Of a stretch of DNA of 64,000 bases, positions 53,896-64,000 are shown one piece after another. The position numbers and the translations under genes are program-made. The stretch is from positions 124,001 through 188,000 of the forward strand of contig BQMJ01000041.1 in the NCBI GenBank assembly GCA_025991245.1, read 5' to 3'. Each line of letters begins with the position of its first letter. The stretch's first letter is position 1. The notes under the pieces were generated by a model. It was given only the letters and a program-made list of their open reading frames with translations, was not told the origin of the DNA and did no database searches. This DNA comes from Galdieria partita. Taxonomy: Eukaryota > Rhodophyta > Bangiophyceae > Galdieriales > Galdieriaceae.

Positions 53896-54799
53896 TTTTG
53901 TCTCCGATCGGATCGCGACGAATCATTTGCGGTTGCTCCACGTAAGCAACGAAATGTTCTTTGGCCAAAGCAAATTTTGCCACTTGGAAACTTTGTGCTT
54001 TCAACAGAGTTTTTGTTTTCACACCAAAACAAACAAGAAACCTGTATTTCGTTTTCTACAAAGAGCTCTAGTCACTACTGGAGAGTTGTAGGGCTCGATC
54101 AGTGTTTGAGAAGAACCATGTAATGATTCTCTATAGGAAAAAGACATAATCTGAGAAATAAAGGAGACAGAGCTTTTCAAAAGAACCTTAGTTATAAAGA
54201 GTTGGACTTTAGTACACCTTTTCGTATGAGAGCAAAGTTCACCTTTTTTGGTTTTTTCGGAACATCACAGTTTATTTACTTTTATTCATTTGCCTTGGCT
54301 TGTGACAACTGCAATGTTTGCCGGCGGCCTAGTTTCACTTATATTAGCTGTTTCTAAGGAAGCAAGAACCACTGGTAATAAATAGCCACTCTGTGCTGCC
54401 AGAGTGTGCCAGAAGAATGTGGAGAAATGAGGAGTAGGAGTGTAAAACGAGAGGACACTCTTACTGGGTCGTGAGACCCAGTGCTATACAAACAAACTAT
54501 TACAGTTCCAAACACTCCCACAAGAACTTTACAGAATCGTTTCTAGTCGTAGCCGACTCAGATAATTTGCTCCTAAGTGAGGGTGCGTTTATGCCTTGTG
54601 TGGTCTAAAAAGAGCTTTTGACGAATCTCCTCTTATCCCATTTTGGACTGAGCTCCCAGAATTCTTATCAAGTTGTTCCACTACTTTGTTTGGTACTATT
54701 GATTGGATATTTTTCTACTGGCTTCAGTTTTGTTTTGAAAGGAGTTCTTTATACTGTGCTTTAAAGTTTTGATTATCTGTTTGAGAAAATAACCACTGC
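53896..54799. other. Long intergenic region, kinase-sigma factor
   Basis: About 900 bp between divergent genes. It holds an 8-bp-stem hairpin (54463-54482) and a 23-codon frame at 54314-54385 (MFAGGLVSLILAVS start, hydrophobic), both of unknown value. It may carry the sigma-factor promoter and a long leader. Confidence 0.5.
54463..54482. repeat. Perfect hairpin with GTGA loop
   Basis: ACTGGGTC at 54463-54470 pairs with GACCCAGT at 54475-54482 around GTGA. In RNA this is an 8-bp stem closed by a GNRA-type tetraloop. It lies about 320 bp upstream of the sigma-factor ATG. Confidence 0.55.
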
Positions 54800-56614
54800 A
54801 TGTACAGTAGAGGACATATGTCCGGTTCCACATTCCCGCTTTCCAAAAGCCCTTTAACTTTCCAAGATAACAAAGTTTCTTTCAACTGTTGCAGTTCTTA
54901 TAGAAGTGTATTTTTGACGAGTAGGAGCTTGCTGTTTCTAGCACAAGAGGTGCGCGTGGATAAAAATCACTGGCAGAGGCTGTACTGTTCCAAACATAAC
55001 AAACAAACAGATGGCAGCTTCCTCTATAGACCCAGTCTTTATGTATTACGAGACAGCGTTCGCAAGTGTTGTCCAAAGAATTTGCGAAGCGCCTTAGCAG
55101 TGGCTACTCTGAGTGAGAGGGACACTTTGGCGGTAATTGGTACTAAAAATGAAAACCTTCGCAATCGTGCAAAGTTCTCAAACAGCAACTCAGGATCTAC
55201 AAGAAGGAAACAACGAGCAGCTGCTGATATGCAAAGTAGAGGTTATATGAACGCACAAATGTTAGAAAATGTTCTCTCGTTAGAGAGCTCTGGAGACACG
55301 CTTCAATACTGTTCTAACAAAGGCTTTCCGGATGATCTCTCTAGCTCAAGAGCTCCAGAAAGGTTTAGTTCTATCTCTTCCTCTCGAAAAAATCGGAAGC
55401 TTAACAACCTGGAAGACATATCGTTAGAGGATATTCGACATCTTGAAAAGCAAGAAAAGGAGATTCTTTCCATGGCCATTACTAAAGAGGATGCTATGCT
55501 TATCGAAAGTATTGTGAATAGACCAACAACTCTTTCTGTGAAGCAGTTCAAAAAGGGTTCTTCTATGGGCGCATTTTTAAAGGAAATTGGCAGCGTTCCT
55601 TTATTGAATGAGAATCAAGTCATATCGTTAGCTAGAGAGATTCGAAAACTTGCGCTGTGGAATGCTACTCGGTTACATTTAAGACAGCAATATGGCAGAG
55701 AGCCTGACAGGGTGGAGTGGGCAAAGTCATTGAAGATGTCACCAGAAGAACTCACCAGAAATCTTTTGAGAGCACAAAGAGCCAGAGAGTCTCTAGTTGC
55801 AGCAAATCTTCGATTGGTAGTTTCTGTAGCAAAACAATTTACAAACAGAGGACTATCCATGCAAGATCTTATTCAAGAAGGCTCTATTGGTCTTATCAAA
55901 GGTGCAGAACGTTTTGATTATCGCAGAGGTTTTCGCTTTTCCACATATGCAATGTGGTGGATTCGTCAAGCGATGCAGCGTGCTATTGCAGATACTTCTC
56001 GTCCAATTCGTATTCCATCGACTATATCGGATCTTTCCGTTCAGATTTACAGAGCTCGTTTAGAATTATCTAGTTCTTTGGGAAGGGATCCTTCGGATAC
56101 TGAACTTGCAGACTTTTTAGACATATCTGTGCAGCGTTTACAGGATGTGAAACTTTATACGAACCAATCTGCTACAGTTTCATTAGATGCTCCCCTCGGT
56201 CATCAAGCCACGACAAGTTCAATGAAAGCAAAAGGTACCGGAGACACCGACCAGTTTGCTTCCAAGGCTGAAGGCAAAGTCTCCAAAGGTTTATATGGGT
56301 CACGTCACAAACTTGGAGACTTTACTCTTGGAGATACCGTACAAACTGATGATTCTGTGTCACCCGAACATATGATGGCCGATTCATTAATGAGAGATGA
56401 CATTGAATGTGCGCTTTCTCTTTTGAATCCTTACGAAAGAGAAGTTATTCGCATGAGATTTGGTTTAGACGATGGTCGAATGAAGAGTATAGATGAAGTT
56501 TGTGCATATTATTGTGTACAAACTAGTCGTATTCGTCGAATAGAAGCTCGAGCCTTGAGAAAGTTACGTCATCCATCAGTATGGCATATGTTGCGTGATT
56601 ATATAAACAATTAA
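54800..56614 (+). CDS. Plastid RNA polymerase sigma-70 factor
   Basis: A single exon of 604 residues. Region 1.2 (MGAFLKEIGSVPLLNENQVI), region 2 (NLRLVVSVAKQFTNRGLSMQDLIQEGSIGLIKGAERFDY, FSTYAMWWIRQAMQRAI in shorter blocks), region 3 and region 4 (YEREVIRMRFGLDDGRMKSIDEVCAYY, ARALRKLRH) are intact. About 250 N-terminal residues are Ser/Arg-rich and include a transit peptide. It directs the plastid-encoded bacterial-type RNA polymerase to its promoters; which plastid genes it serves is unknown. Group 1/2 type by region 2.4 and 4.2. Confidence 0.94.
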   Translation: MYSRGHMSGSTFPLSKSPLTFQDNKVSFNCCSSYRSVFLTSRSLLFLAQEVRVDKNHWQRLYCSKHNKQTDGSFLYRPSLYVLRDSVRKCCPKNLRSALAVATLSERDTLAVIGTKNENLRNRAKFSNSNSGSTRRKQRAAADMQSRGYMNAQMLENVLSLESSGDTLQYCSNKGFPDDLSSSRAPERFSSISSSRKNRKLNNLEDISLEDIRHLEKQEKEILSMAITKEDAMLIESIVNRPTTLSVKQFKKGSSMGAFLKEIGSVPLLNENQVISLAREIRKLALWNATRLHLRQQYGREPDRVEWAKSLKMSPEELTRNLLRAQRARESLVAANLRLVVSVAKQFTNRGLSMQDLIQEGSIGLIKGAERFDYRRGFRFSTYAMWWIRQAMQRAIADTSRPIRIPSTISDLSVQIYRARLELSSSLGRDPSDTELADFLDISVQRLQDVKLYTNQSATVSLDAPLGHQATTSSMKAKGTGDTDQFASKAEGKVSKGLYGSRHKLGDFTLGDTVQTDDSVSPEHMMADSLMRDDIECALSLLNPYEREVIRMRFGLDDGRMKSIDEVCAYYCVQTSRIRRIEARALRKLRHPSVWHMLRDYINN

Positions 56615-56703
56615 ACTTATTATAAAGCTAATAATTTTCAATATATCTTTAGACATACGTGACAGTCTTGAAATGTCAATGCACGAATTCAAGTTTTTTA
56701 TGT

Positions 56704-56733
56704 ATTATATATATATATATGTATGTATATATT
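56704..56733. repeat. (TA)n/(TATG)n microsatellite
   Basis: A TA run with TATG interruptions lies between the convergent sigma-factor and RRM/BPA1-like genes, just past the stop of the latter. Confidence 0.8.
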
Positions 56734-56742
56734 GCATACTTG

Positions 56743-57718
56743 TCAGATATTTCTTTCCTCACTTGAGTCGACTGCAGCCTCTGTCAACTCATATTCTCCA
56801 CGATCAGCACCAACAGTATCTCCTGTATTTGAATCTCCTTTAGAACCACCGAATCTCGACCGATATAAATCAGTAGCCTTTGCTGACAAACTCTTGACTC
56901 CACTCAAAAAGCCTTGGACTCCTTCGTTCTCCATTGCCTTTTGTTTCAGTCTAGATGCATGTTCACTTACTTGGAAACGACTATCGATATCTCTTGCTAC
57001 TTCTCGTCCAGCAGTAGCCACTTTCTTTGCATACTCTGAAATGTGTAGGCGCTCGTTGAGTTCTAAAGCTGCTCCCTTTCCTTTATCTGCTGCATCCGCA
57101 AACTAGCTTAAAACGTCAAAATACTGTCACCAAGTTGAGAAGAAAACTTACCTTTTCACGTATATGATACTTAGAGTCCAACTCTTCAAACCGTTCAGAT
57201 GTCTTGGTTCTAGCAACACTTGCCTGTTGTTTGGCTGCAGTGCTCAATTCTTTCGCTGTTTCAAGTATTTTATGTCTTTCATTAAGGTCTTTCACGTCTT
57301 CTGCAAGTGCTCGTAAAGACTCTGAAAATGCCTCTGCCATAGAGGAACGTGAGCGTGGAGTCTGTTCCTGAGTTGCTTCTTCCAAGTTGGCTTGTATGGT
57401 AGCACCTGCAGTGTTCCAGTCTTCTGGTGCCTTTGTAACTGTGATATGTCTTTCATTTAGCACAGCATTATTCAACAAAAGAGCAACTTGTTGGGCGGAT
57501 CTGGATTCAAAGACTACCACAGCTTCCTTTGAAAGGGGCAACTGTTGCCCTTGTTCTTCGTTACTTGCTTGTGGTGAATCACGAACCTTAATGTTTGTAA
57601 TCTTTCCACAAAACGAGAAAAAGTCTTCCAAACCATCTTCCTTGGTTTCTGGACTCAGGTTTGTTACCAAAACAGCTCTATGTGCTGAACCTTTTGGCGG
57701 GAATGGCTCTTCTGTCAT
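56743..57718 (-). CDS. RRM protein, BPA1 (ACD11-partner)-like
   Basis: Exons 57718-57152 and 57102-56743 (49-bp intron) give 308 residues. An N-terminal RRM-like fold (AVLVTNLSPETKEDGLEDFF, EAVVVFESRSAQQVALLL, HITVTKAPEDW) matches plant BPA1/BPL proteins, which bind the lipid-transfer protein ACD11. The rest is helical with repeated (K)ELNERxxI and AKELS/AKKVA units and coiled-coil character. Exact function is unknown; the RRM may bind protein rather than RNA. The tail is acidic. Confidence 0.72.
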
Positions 57719-57857
57719 TTTCAGTGAATGAAAGAATTTTAAAGATTCTTCAACGTGGCTGCGCACCCCATTTTGTCATCGTCTTGAAAACGTACACAAC
57801 AAAGTACTTGCAAAGGAAACTCAACTTTAAAAATACTTGTGGGAGACTACATCCAAT

Positions 57858-59739
57858 TTATTTAAGATATAATAACAGTTGCTCCGGTTCTTCAATACAG
57901 GATTTCCACATTTTAGAAAATCTTGCAATAGTTGCACCATCTATAATTCTGTGGTCAGCTGACCAAGAAACAGTTATCACATGAGCAGTTTTAACGTGTC
58001 CGTTTGAATCCACTATAGGTATCATCCTTATTCTTCCAAATGCTCCTATTGCAACTTGTGGAACGAACACTACAGGGGATGTATATGTCCCACTGATAAC
58101 TCCTACATTGGAAAGACTAAAGGTACCTTCCTTCAAGTGTTCTTCTCCAAGACGTCCAGCTTCTGCCAAATCCATCAATACCTGCAATTCCTTTGTCACT
58201 TCTAGAATAGACTTTTGATCTACGTGCTTTGAAATATTGAGTTCAATGTTTCACACAACTCCAATTGCTAGAAACTTACTTTGATATTCGGGACGGTAAG
58301 ACCCATAGGAGTATCCATTGCAATGGAAATATTATGATGACGATGATAAATAATATTTTCACAATTTTGATCTACACTTGAATTTAAGATAGAAAAATGA
58401 CTCAAACAATAAGAAGTTGCTTTGATAAAGAATGGCATATAGGTAAGGCGAACGCCTAATTTCTCTGTACTTGCTTTTAATCCACTATAAAAGCACTGAG
58501 AAAAGTATTCCGATTAATCAACAGTTGTTCTCACCTTCGAATATTCATGAGTCGATCCATAACAACTTCTTCGCCAAGTGTCAGTTGAGGCACTGATAAT
58601 GAGGCTGTCATTGTCTTAGTCATTGCTCTTCGAAGACCTCGAATGGGCTCTATTCGATGCTCTTCATGAGAAGAAGACTTGAAACCAACTTCCTCTCCCA
58701 ATGGAATTTGCTGTTGCTTTTCTATGTAAGTCAAAATATCCTCCTTCAAGACACGACCATTATTGCCACTAATCTTCAGATAAGAAACAAAAAAGCTATT
58801 AAAAGATAACGCCTAACCTTCCTGGAACTTTAGAAAGATCAATCTTGTGTTCTCTTGCAATCCTTCTAACAGCTGGTGTTGCCACAACAAAGTCTCTTGT
58901 CTCTTCCTCACTTCTCTTTTGTTCCTTTACATTCGTTGAAAAACTCATTTCGTCTGTCTTCGGAACATGCTTCGTAGTTTCTACACCAATACTTTCAATA
59001 AAGCACTATTGCATATAAGACCAATCACGATTCAAATCGACTCATAGAAACCTACCAATGGTTTTCCAACCTTTGCAATATCACCTTCTTTGTACTGAAG
59101 GTCTCTCACTACTCCATCATATCTACTTGTAATTTCAACAGTTGCCTGAGATTCGTCGGGTTCACTTTTCAGCGATTCACGAGGTCAAAAGCACCCACCT
59201 TGTCGCTTTGTACCTCACAAATTTTATCAAACTGCTTGACTTGTTGTCCATCTTTTACAAACCAACGAAGTATTTCTACTTCTGTTATGCCTATGTTTCA
59301 AAATAGATTCAAAGCTATTCTTACGCTATACTTGTAGCAGTTGCCTACCTTCTCCAATGTCAGCTAGCGGAAAAGGAGTCTTGTGAATATTTTCCACTTT
59401 AGAAGCCTGACTAGAACAGAAAGACTGTAAGAAATGCAGCTTTTGCCTTCCACGAGGAACCAGGACAAAGTCTTTTGTTGGGTTGATTCGATTGGCAGCA
59501 ACCAACTGGAAGTTTGACGAATCGTGCTTGCGTAAAGTGGAACTATATCGCGCAATTCTAACGTTCTTCAAGTGAGCATACAAGTTTCGAATAGTTGTTG
59601 TGTTTTTGGATATAACTGACATAGCACGGTCGGCGATTCCCTTTTGACTTTTCCCAATAGACAGTCTACTAGTCAACAATGGAGGCGTGACAATTCGGCA
59701 TTTGCAGTCTTCAAAGCAAGCAAAACATATCATACTCAT
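57858..59739 (-). CDS. DBT: Branched-chain 2-oxoacid dehydrogenase E2 (dihydrolipoyl transacylase)
   Basis: Seven exons (59739-59349, 59290-59199, 59145-59056, 59005-58818, 58768-58535, 58484-58280, 58226-57858; introns 49-58 bp) give 522 residues. A presequence of about 120 residues is followed by the lipoyl domain (PLADIGEG...[16 protein letters not shown]; Lys of SDK is lipoylated), the peripheral subunit-binding domain ([29 protein letters not shown]) and the catalytic domain ([25 protein letters not shown], active HRIIDGA). It carries acyl groups to CoA in the BCKDH complex. E1-beta of the same complex is at 39361-40569. Confidence 0.92.
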
Positions 59740-59871
59740 GACAAGAATAAGGGATCTATGACTACTTTGTGAATCATATGAATTACTATTATCGTCCTGA
59801 CTTGTTCATTGGACAGACACTATATGATATCCTCCATATACGACTATTACCAAATGGAATACATACAACGG

Positions 59872-59875
<4 letters not shown>

Positions 59876-59950
<75 letters not shown>
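59876..59950. repeat. Compound (TC)n(TA)n(TG)n microsatellite
   Basis: About 16 TC, 12 TA and 9 TG units in direct succession, between the divergent BCKDH E2 and V-ATPase E genes. It is likely polymorphic and could affect promoter spacing; the purine-pyrimidine alternation of the TG part can form Z-DNA. Confidence 0.9.
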
Positions 59951-60069
59951 ATATCTATGAAACATTGCCACTTTCACCATATCAACCTTTTTCTGGTCCA
60001 TTGACGAGTTGAAAGCTTTATCGGTTTTCCTCCCAATTCGTGTTTGATTCATTAAACCAACCCCCAACT

Positions 60070-60797
60070 ATGAACGACGCACAAGTTCGACAGCAAGTCC
60101 AGCAAATGGTGTCTTTTATTAGACAAGAAGCCGAAGAAAAGGCAAACGAAATACGTGTCAAAGCAGAAGAAGAGTTCAATGCACGAAAACTAAGCGCGGT
60201 TGAGGCAGCAAAGACACAAATCCGTTCCGAGTATGAGAAAAAGTTCAAGCAAATCGAGTCCAAACTAAAAGTGTAAGTCTTGTTTGTTCTTGATGTAATA
60301 TCTCAGTATCTCAATATTTGTTTTCTACGGCTAGTGCTTATTCTACTCAGTTGAATGCCTCTAGACTAGAAATATTGAAACAGAGAGAAAACCTCCTGAG
60401 GGAAATATATGAAGCTGTTGGGAGAGAACTCTCCAAAGCTAGAGAGGACAAAGAAAATTACAAAAAACTACTTGAAAAACTTTTAAGACAGTCTTTTGTT
60501 ACACTGGACGACGCAGAAGTATCCATAACCTGCAAAGAAGAAGATTTGATGTATGTCGAGAGTGTATTCAACAAAGCTCTTGAAGGCCTAAAGACAAGTG
60601 GAGGGCAACAAGTGAAAGCAGAGATAGAGAGAGACAGCTTTCTTCCGAGAACCAGTATAGGAGGAGTAGTCGTTTCTAGTCACGGTGGGAAGATAGTTTG
60701 TAATAATACTCTCGAGGCACGATTAGAAACAGCTTATCAGCAGAACCTTCCACAGCTTCGTCAATTACTCTTTGGTGAAACCGAGTTGTGGAAGTAA
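60070..60797 (+). CDS. V-type H+-ATPase subunit E
   Basis: Exons 60070-60272 and 60335-60797 (62-bp intron) give 221 residues. The N-terminal helix (VQQMVSFIRQEAEEKANEI) and FNARKLSAVEAAK match subunit E stalk sequence; the globular end has GGVVVSSHGGKIVCNNTLEARL and a family-typical C-terminus (LPQLRQLLFG). Subunit E pairs with G in the peripheral stators. It stops 8 bp before the convergent WD-repeat gene stop. Confidence 0.94.
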
Positions 60798-60805
60798 TCC
60801 ATATT

Positions 60806-61934
60806 TTAGCTTCTTTCCAAGTTTATCTTCCAAATACAAACTTTTCCATCTTCTCCAACAGTTGTCATAGTTTGATTGGCATTGTTCCATATTGAATCTC
60901 GCACAACATCTTGATGTCCTTTGTCTAGGGATACAAGAGGTACTAAAGTATTTGCATCTTCATATTGGGTAAGTAGTAATAACTGACCATTATCCATTCC
61001 TCCCCCAATAAACAATTTTTCTGCAAGAGAATCGTAAAAGCAAGATACAAAGTAGTCGATATTGCCTAGGCTTCGTACTTTGTTTCCTGTGTGTGAAACA
61101 TTTTCTCGCTGACTCTTCAATGTGGTATCCAAAGTGTCTAAATCAAAACAATATATCTCTTGGGTGCGTGTGATACTCCATAGATAAGGTTTCATAGAAT
61201 CATATAAACCAAATCGATAAATTGCCGAGCCAGTATTGATAACATAGTCCAAAGCCTGTTTAAGCCTATTATTATTATTGGTCTTCCAATTTTGCAGACA
61301 AAGAATACCTCGTCTTCATCAGGGAGTCTTTGGGTATATAATGAACATATATAACCATCTTCAGCACTGGAGATAAGTTTCCCATCTTCTGTAAATAACA
61401 CTTGTGTAACTGCTTCAGCGTGACTCTCTTCAAGATTCAAAGGGTTTCCCAGGTTTCTCAAATCCCACCAAAACAGGCCACCACTGTCTTGGAAACCACA
61501 AGCCACAAAATTGTCCTTCCAAGCCACACAATTAGCAGGAGGAGGAACCTGCAAACTTTGAACGGGAGTGAACTGGACGGCACGAGAGTCCCAAAAATAA
61601 ACTGTGCCGTCATAAGAACAACTGATCACAAGGTTAGCTGAAGAATTGGAACCTTGACAAAACGCTACGTCCGACAAGGCATCCTCATGCTTGCCTATTT
61701 GAGAAAAGTGCAATTGAACTACGTCGAAGCACCATAAGATTCCTGAATACGAACAAAATATACAGGAATCTCCCTATATATGCAGATGAGTCGTTCTTTG
61801 TTCCATTCGGGTAAACTCTAACCCACACTTGAGCTGCTTGATATTTTGGAAAAACTCTCAGAGTTGAGTTTATTTGGAGAAGAACAAAAGTTCAACTGTG
61901 CTTCAATATTTTGTGTAAAACGAGAACGTTTCAT
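60806..61934 (-). CDS. WD-repeat protein, WDR89-like
   Basis: Exons 61934-61823, 61769-61309 and 61255-60806 (53-bp introns) give 340 residues. Several WD units are visible: VISCSYDGTVYFWDSR, FVACGFQDSGGLFWWDLR, KLISSAEDGYICSLY and TTVGEDGKVCIWKI, enough for one seven-blade propeller. Similarity to WDR89 is weak and based on order and spacing. It starts 13 bp after the stop of the preceding gene on the same strand. Confidence 0.78.
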
Positions 61935-61947
61935 AACAACATTCTTT

Positions 61948-62909
61948 TCATTGCGACGACTGAAACGTGAACATCTCTTCCAATTTCTCAATTCCCCATC
62001 GAACGTAGTCTTTGTCAACACCCTTCATTTGGCACCAAGTCTGCTTTATATTTTCAGGCAAGTCGGATGCTTGTGCTGGATAATTGTCACAGTCTCCGAA
62101 TTTTGCTTGCAATCTGCTTGCTTCAAGTACAAGTTCTAGATGAGAGTCTTTTTCGTTGAATAAGTTGTCCCCCTTGAGTGGACTGCCTTTGGTATCTTGC
62201 AACTCCTTAACGTCGTCTTGTGGGTTTGGAAGTGATAACTTTGAAATTTGATTTGAATTCGATTCAGTGTCTTCCTGTGCAGCATTCGGTTTCTGATCTC
62301 GATTGAATTGTTTCTGCGACTGGTCTTCTCCCCCGTTTGTCTTGTAGAGTTGATTCCAGTATTCTGTCTTTTCAACTTCGAGTGCTATTTTATCATCACT
62401 GGAAGAAGTCGTACTTTCCTCTTCACTTGAAGTAGTTTGTTGTTTCTCGGTGGAATGAGTTTGACTCTTCTCATCACTATGTTGTTGTTTCTTCAGGTAT
62501 AGCTCCGTACTGGAAGACAGTTCCGATGTGCTGCTGTCCTCAAGCAGGGCTTGAACGTTATTTCGTGGAAGTTCATTATTATCTTTTGTATTTTGCAGAG
62601 TTATATGGTTGGAGTCTTTATGTTTCCAGTCTTGTAGACCCTTGGCTCGTTTTTGTAAGAATTCCTTCAAGACTTGGGAGTCTGCACCATATTTCTCTAG
62701 TAGTGTTGGAAATCTTCCCAACAAATCGCTATTTTTGAGCTGTAGGTTTCCTCCCAACTTGAATATTGTGGAAAAGAGAGTCAAGGTAGCTATCAAAGCA
62801 ATGACAAAGAACCTCAACGTACTAGAGCTTGTTTAGTCTCATAATAATGTAAGAAAGTAGCACTTTGTTACCGTTTATGATATATACTATGACGAAATTT
62901 TCTCATCAT
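61948..62909 (-). CDS. Type II membrane protein, hypothetical
   Basis: Exons 62909-62872 and 62827-61948 (44-bp intron) give 305 residues. A short basic cytosolic start (MMRKFRHSIYHKR) precedes a single membrane anchor (FFVIALIATLTLFSTIFKL), giving type II orientation as in Golgi enzymes. The rest is Ser/Gln/Glu-rich and probably disordered, with two Cys in a C-terminal helical segment (FGDCDNYPAQASDLP, TWCQMKGVDKDYVRWG). No enzyme family is recognised. Without the first exon the frame has no ATG before the anchor. Confidence 0.65.
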
Positions 62910-63639
62910 TTGAAAAGAATGAGAAGACTATCTATGTCCAGTCAAATTTCTTTTCCTAAAGCAAAAACAAAACGGTCGTTTGGGCGGCAAATGTCCAAAG
63001 GAGGCCATTGAACCTTTGAATAAGTTTCTACTCTGTATAAACTGTTATCCAACATTTATAAGGCCTTTCAAACAGTTTTTCCTATTCAAAACTCTTTTGA
63101 ATTGTGTATGACTTGATACACATTATCTAGTATAGAAACGTTGTTTGTAACAATCATATAGTGGCAATTATCTGTTCTCCACTCCACTGGTATAGAATTT
63201 TCAATATACGGCAAAACAATTCATATAAATATCAAAAGCGTTTATTAAATTGGAGCACAAAGGCATCCAATGTTTGCTTGCATTATTTGTTTCTCAAAGT
63301 ATAGGAAACTGCACTAGATGATATCCTGTAGTTTGAAATTGAGAAAATACAAAGCTATCAAAACAATTTAGAAAAGTTCTATTAGAGTTACTTTCAGGGT
63401 TTTGAATAGGCTTAAAAAGTAATTCTTGGAAAGACTTATTCTTTCGAGTTGATTCTTCGGGTTGCCTATTGATAACACATAGAAGAAAAGATCAAACTTG
63501 AAAACAACTTGAATTTTGGGTTTCCGAGTATAGAGTATTTCTCTCCAATGAACTTCGGAGTGAGACAAAGCAAATCGAACGCTCATGTCCATTCATCGTC
63601 TTTTCCATTTGGGAGATTTTGTGATATCCACCAAAGATT
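62910..63639. other. Divergent intergenic region
   Basis: About 730 bp between the type II membrane protein gene and the last gene. It is AT-rich, with short open frames lacking homology. No RNA gene is seen. Confidence 0.5.
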
Positions 63640-64000
63640 ATGTCGTTTGCTATCAATGCAATAGGACCAGTTGGAGTGACTGTTCCTTTTGGAATACTTG
63701 CCTCAGCTGTAAAAGCATGGTCGGACTTGGACTACTTATGTCGTCGCAACGATGTAAACTGTCTATGCAGTTTCCCACAAGTTCTTAAAACCTCCACCAC
63801 GGACAAAGGGAATCTCTTAGCTCGTCAAGGACAGGGATCCATTGAGGCTCCTGGTGTAGCTGAGAGAATATCTAGACAAAGGGCTGGAGGTATTCGTAGT
63901 GTTGAAGACCAAGTCGTTCCAGAGGTAATATGCATCTCTGTTCTAAATACAAGTTTGATTTTTCTGTACTAGGAGCCGAAGTTTTTAGCAAAAGTTCCCA
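63640..64000 (+). CDS. Hypothetical protein, partial at right edge
   Basis: Exon 63640-63924 (95 codons) and the beginning of exon 2 (63973 on), joined by a 48-bp GT-AG intron. The N-terminus is hydrophobic (INAIGPVGVTVPFGILASAVKAW) and includes three closely spaced Cys (CRRNDVNCLC); a basic, Gly-rich stretch follows. No family is recognised. The frame remains open at the window end. Confidence 0.6.

Noticed and set aside
54061-54120. tRNA-like bases near 54061-54120
   Set aside because: No cloverleaf with a proper anticodon arm and T-loop could be drawn.
8343-54589. Shared 14-mer AGTGAGGGTGCGTT near 8343 and 54576
   Set aside because: Several such matches are expected by chance in 64 kb, and the flanks do not match.
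59789-60012. Open frames encoding Ser-Leu, Ile-Tyr and Cys-Val repeats
   Set aside because: They are translations of the compound microsatellite, not genes.

Overview
The window is nuclear DNA of a eukaryotic red alga, most likely a Galdieria-like member of the Cyanidiophyceae. A nuclear gene for a CpcT/CpeT-type phycobiliprotein lyase and one for a plastid-type sigma-70 factor point to a phycobilisome-bearing plastid. AT-rich DNA and dozens of tiny introns (mostly 41-69 bp) between tightly packed genes fit Galdieria better than nearly intronless relatives. I solved exon borders by matching reading frame, splice sites and conserved protein motifs; no transcript data were available. I see no retrovirus-like or other virus-derived element, rRNA gene, tRNA gene or CRISPR array.

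Layout. 1-8.2 kb: a PHD-finger/AT-hook protein (cut by the left edge), a YeeE/YedE sulfur transporter, a p25-alpha-like protein, FIP1, RRP8, Mn superoxide dismutase and a FAM193-like protein. 8.2-10.6 kb: a gene-poor, AT-rich block. 10.6-21.5 kb: a SOUL haem-binding protein, ribosomal protein eL21, an EgtB/Egt1-like sulfoxide synthase, a bZIP factor with an overlapping upstream ORF, a TMX2-like protein, a pseudokinase, seryl-tRNA synthetase and a glutathione S-transferase. 22-35 kb: a 2044-residue CHD remodeller ending in FYR domains, adenylosuccinate lyase, a degenerate S26 peptidase, DDI1 and a PPP phosphatase. 35-46 kb: Fpg glycosylase, TBC1D23, an Ldh2-type dehydrogenase, BCKDH E1-beta, IST3/RBMX2, an RRM-like protein, a YCII protein, POLR3E and PPCS. 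46-54 kb: CpcT lyase, UDP-glucose dehydrogenase, thioredoxin, an ARL5-like GTPase, TRAPPC3, a LIM protein and a CAMK-like kinase. 54-64 kb: the sigma factor, an RRM/BPA1-like protein, BCKDH E2, V-ATPase subunit E, a WD-repeat protein, a type II membrane protein and a gene cut by the right edge.

How the genes relate. Most are unrelated housekeeping genes. Two subunits of one mitochondrial complex (BCKDH E1-beta and E2) lie about 18 kb apart. ARL5-like GTPase, TRAPPC3 and TBC1D23 all belong to Golgi or endosomal traffic. FIP1, RRP8, IST3/RBMX2 and POLR3E act in RNA making or processing.

The most unusual features are the CHD-FYR fusion, five divergent gene pairs whose start codons are only 20-35 bp apart, convergent genes whose coding ends touch or overlap, a catalytically dead kinase and a catalytically dead S26 peptidase, and three introns that appear to use GC-AG borders.
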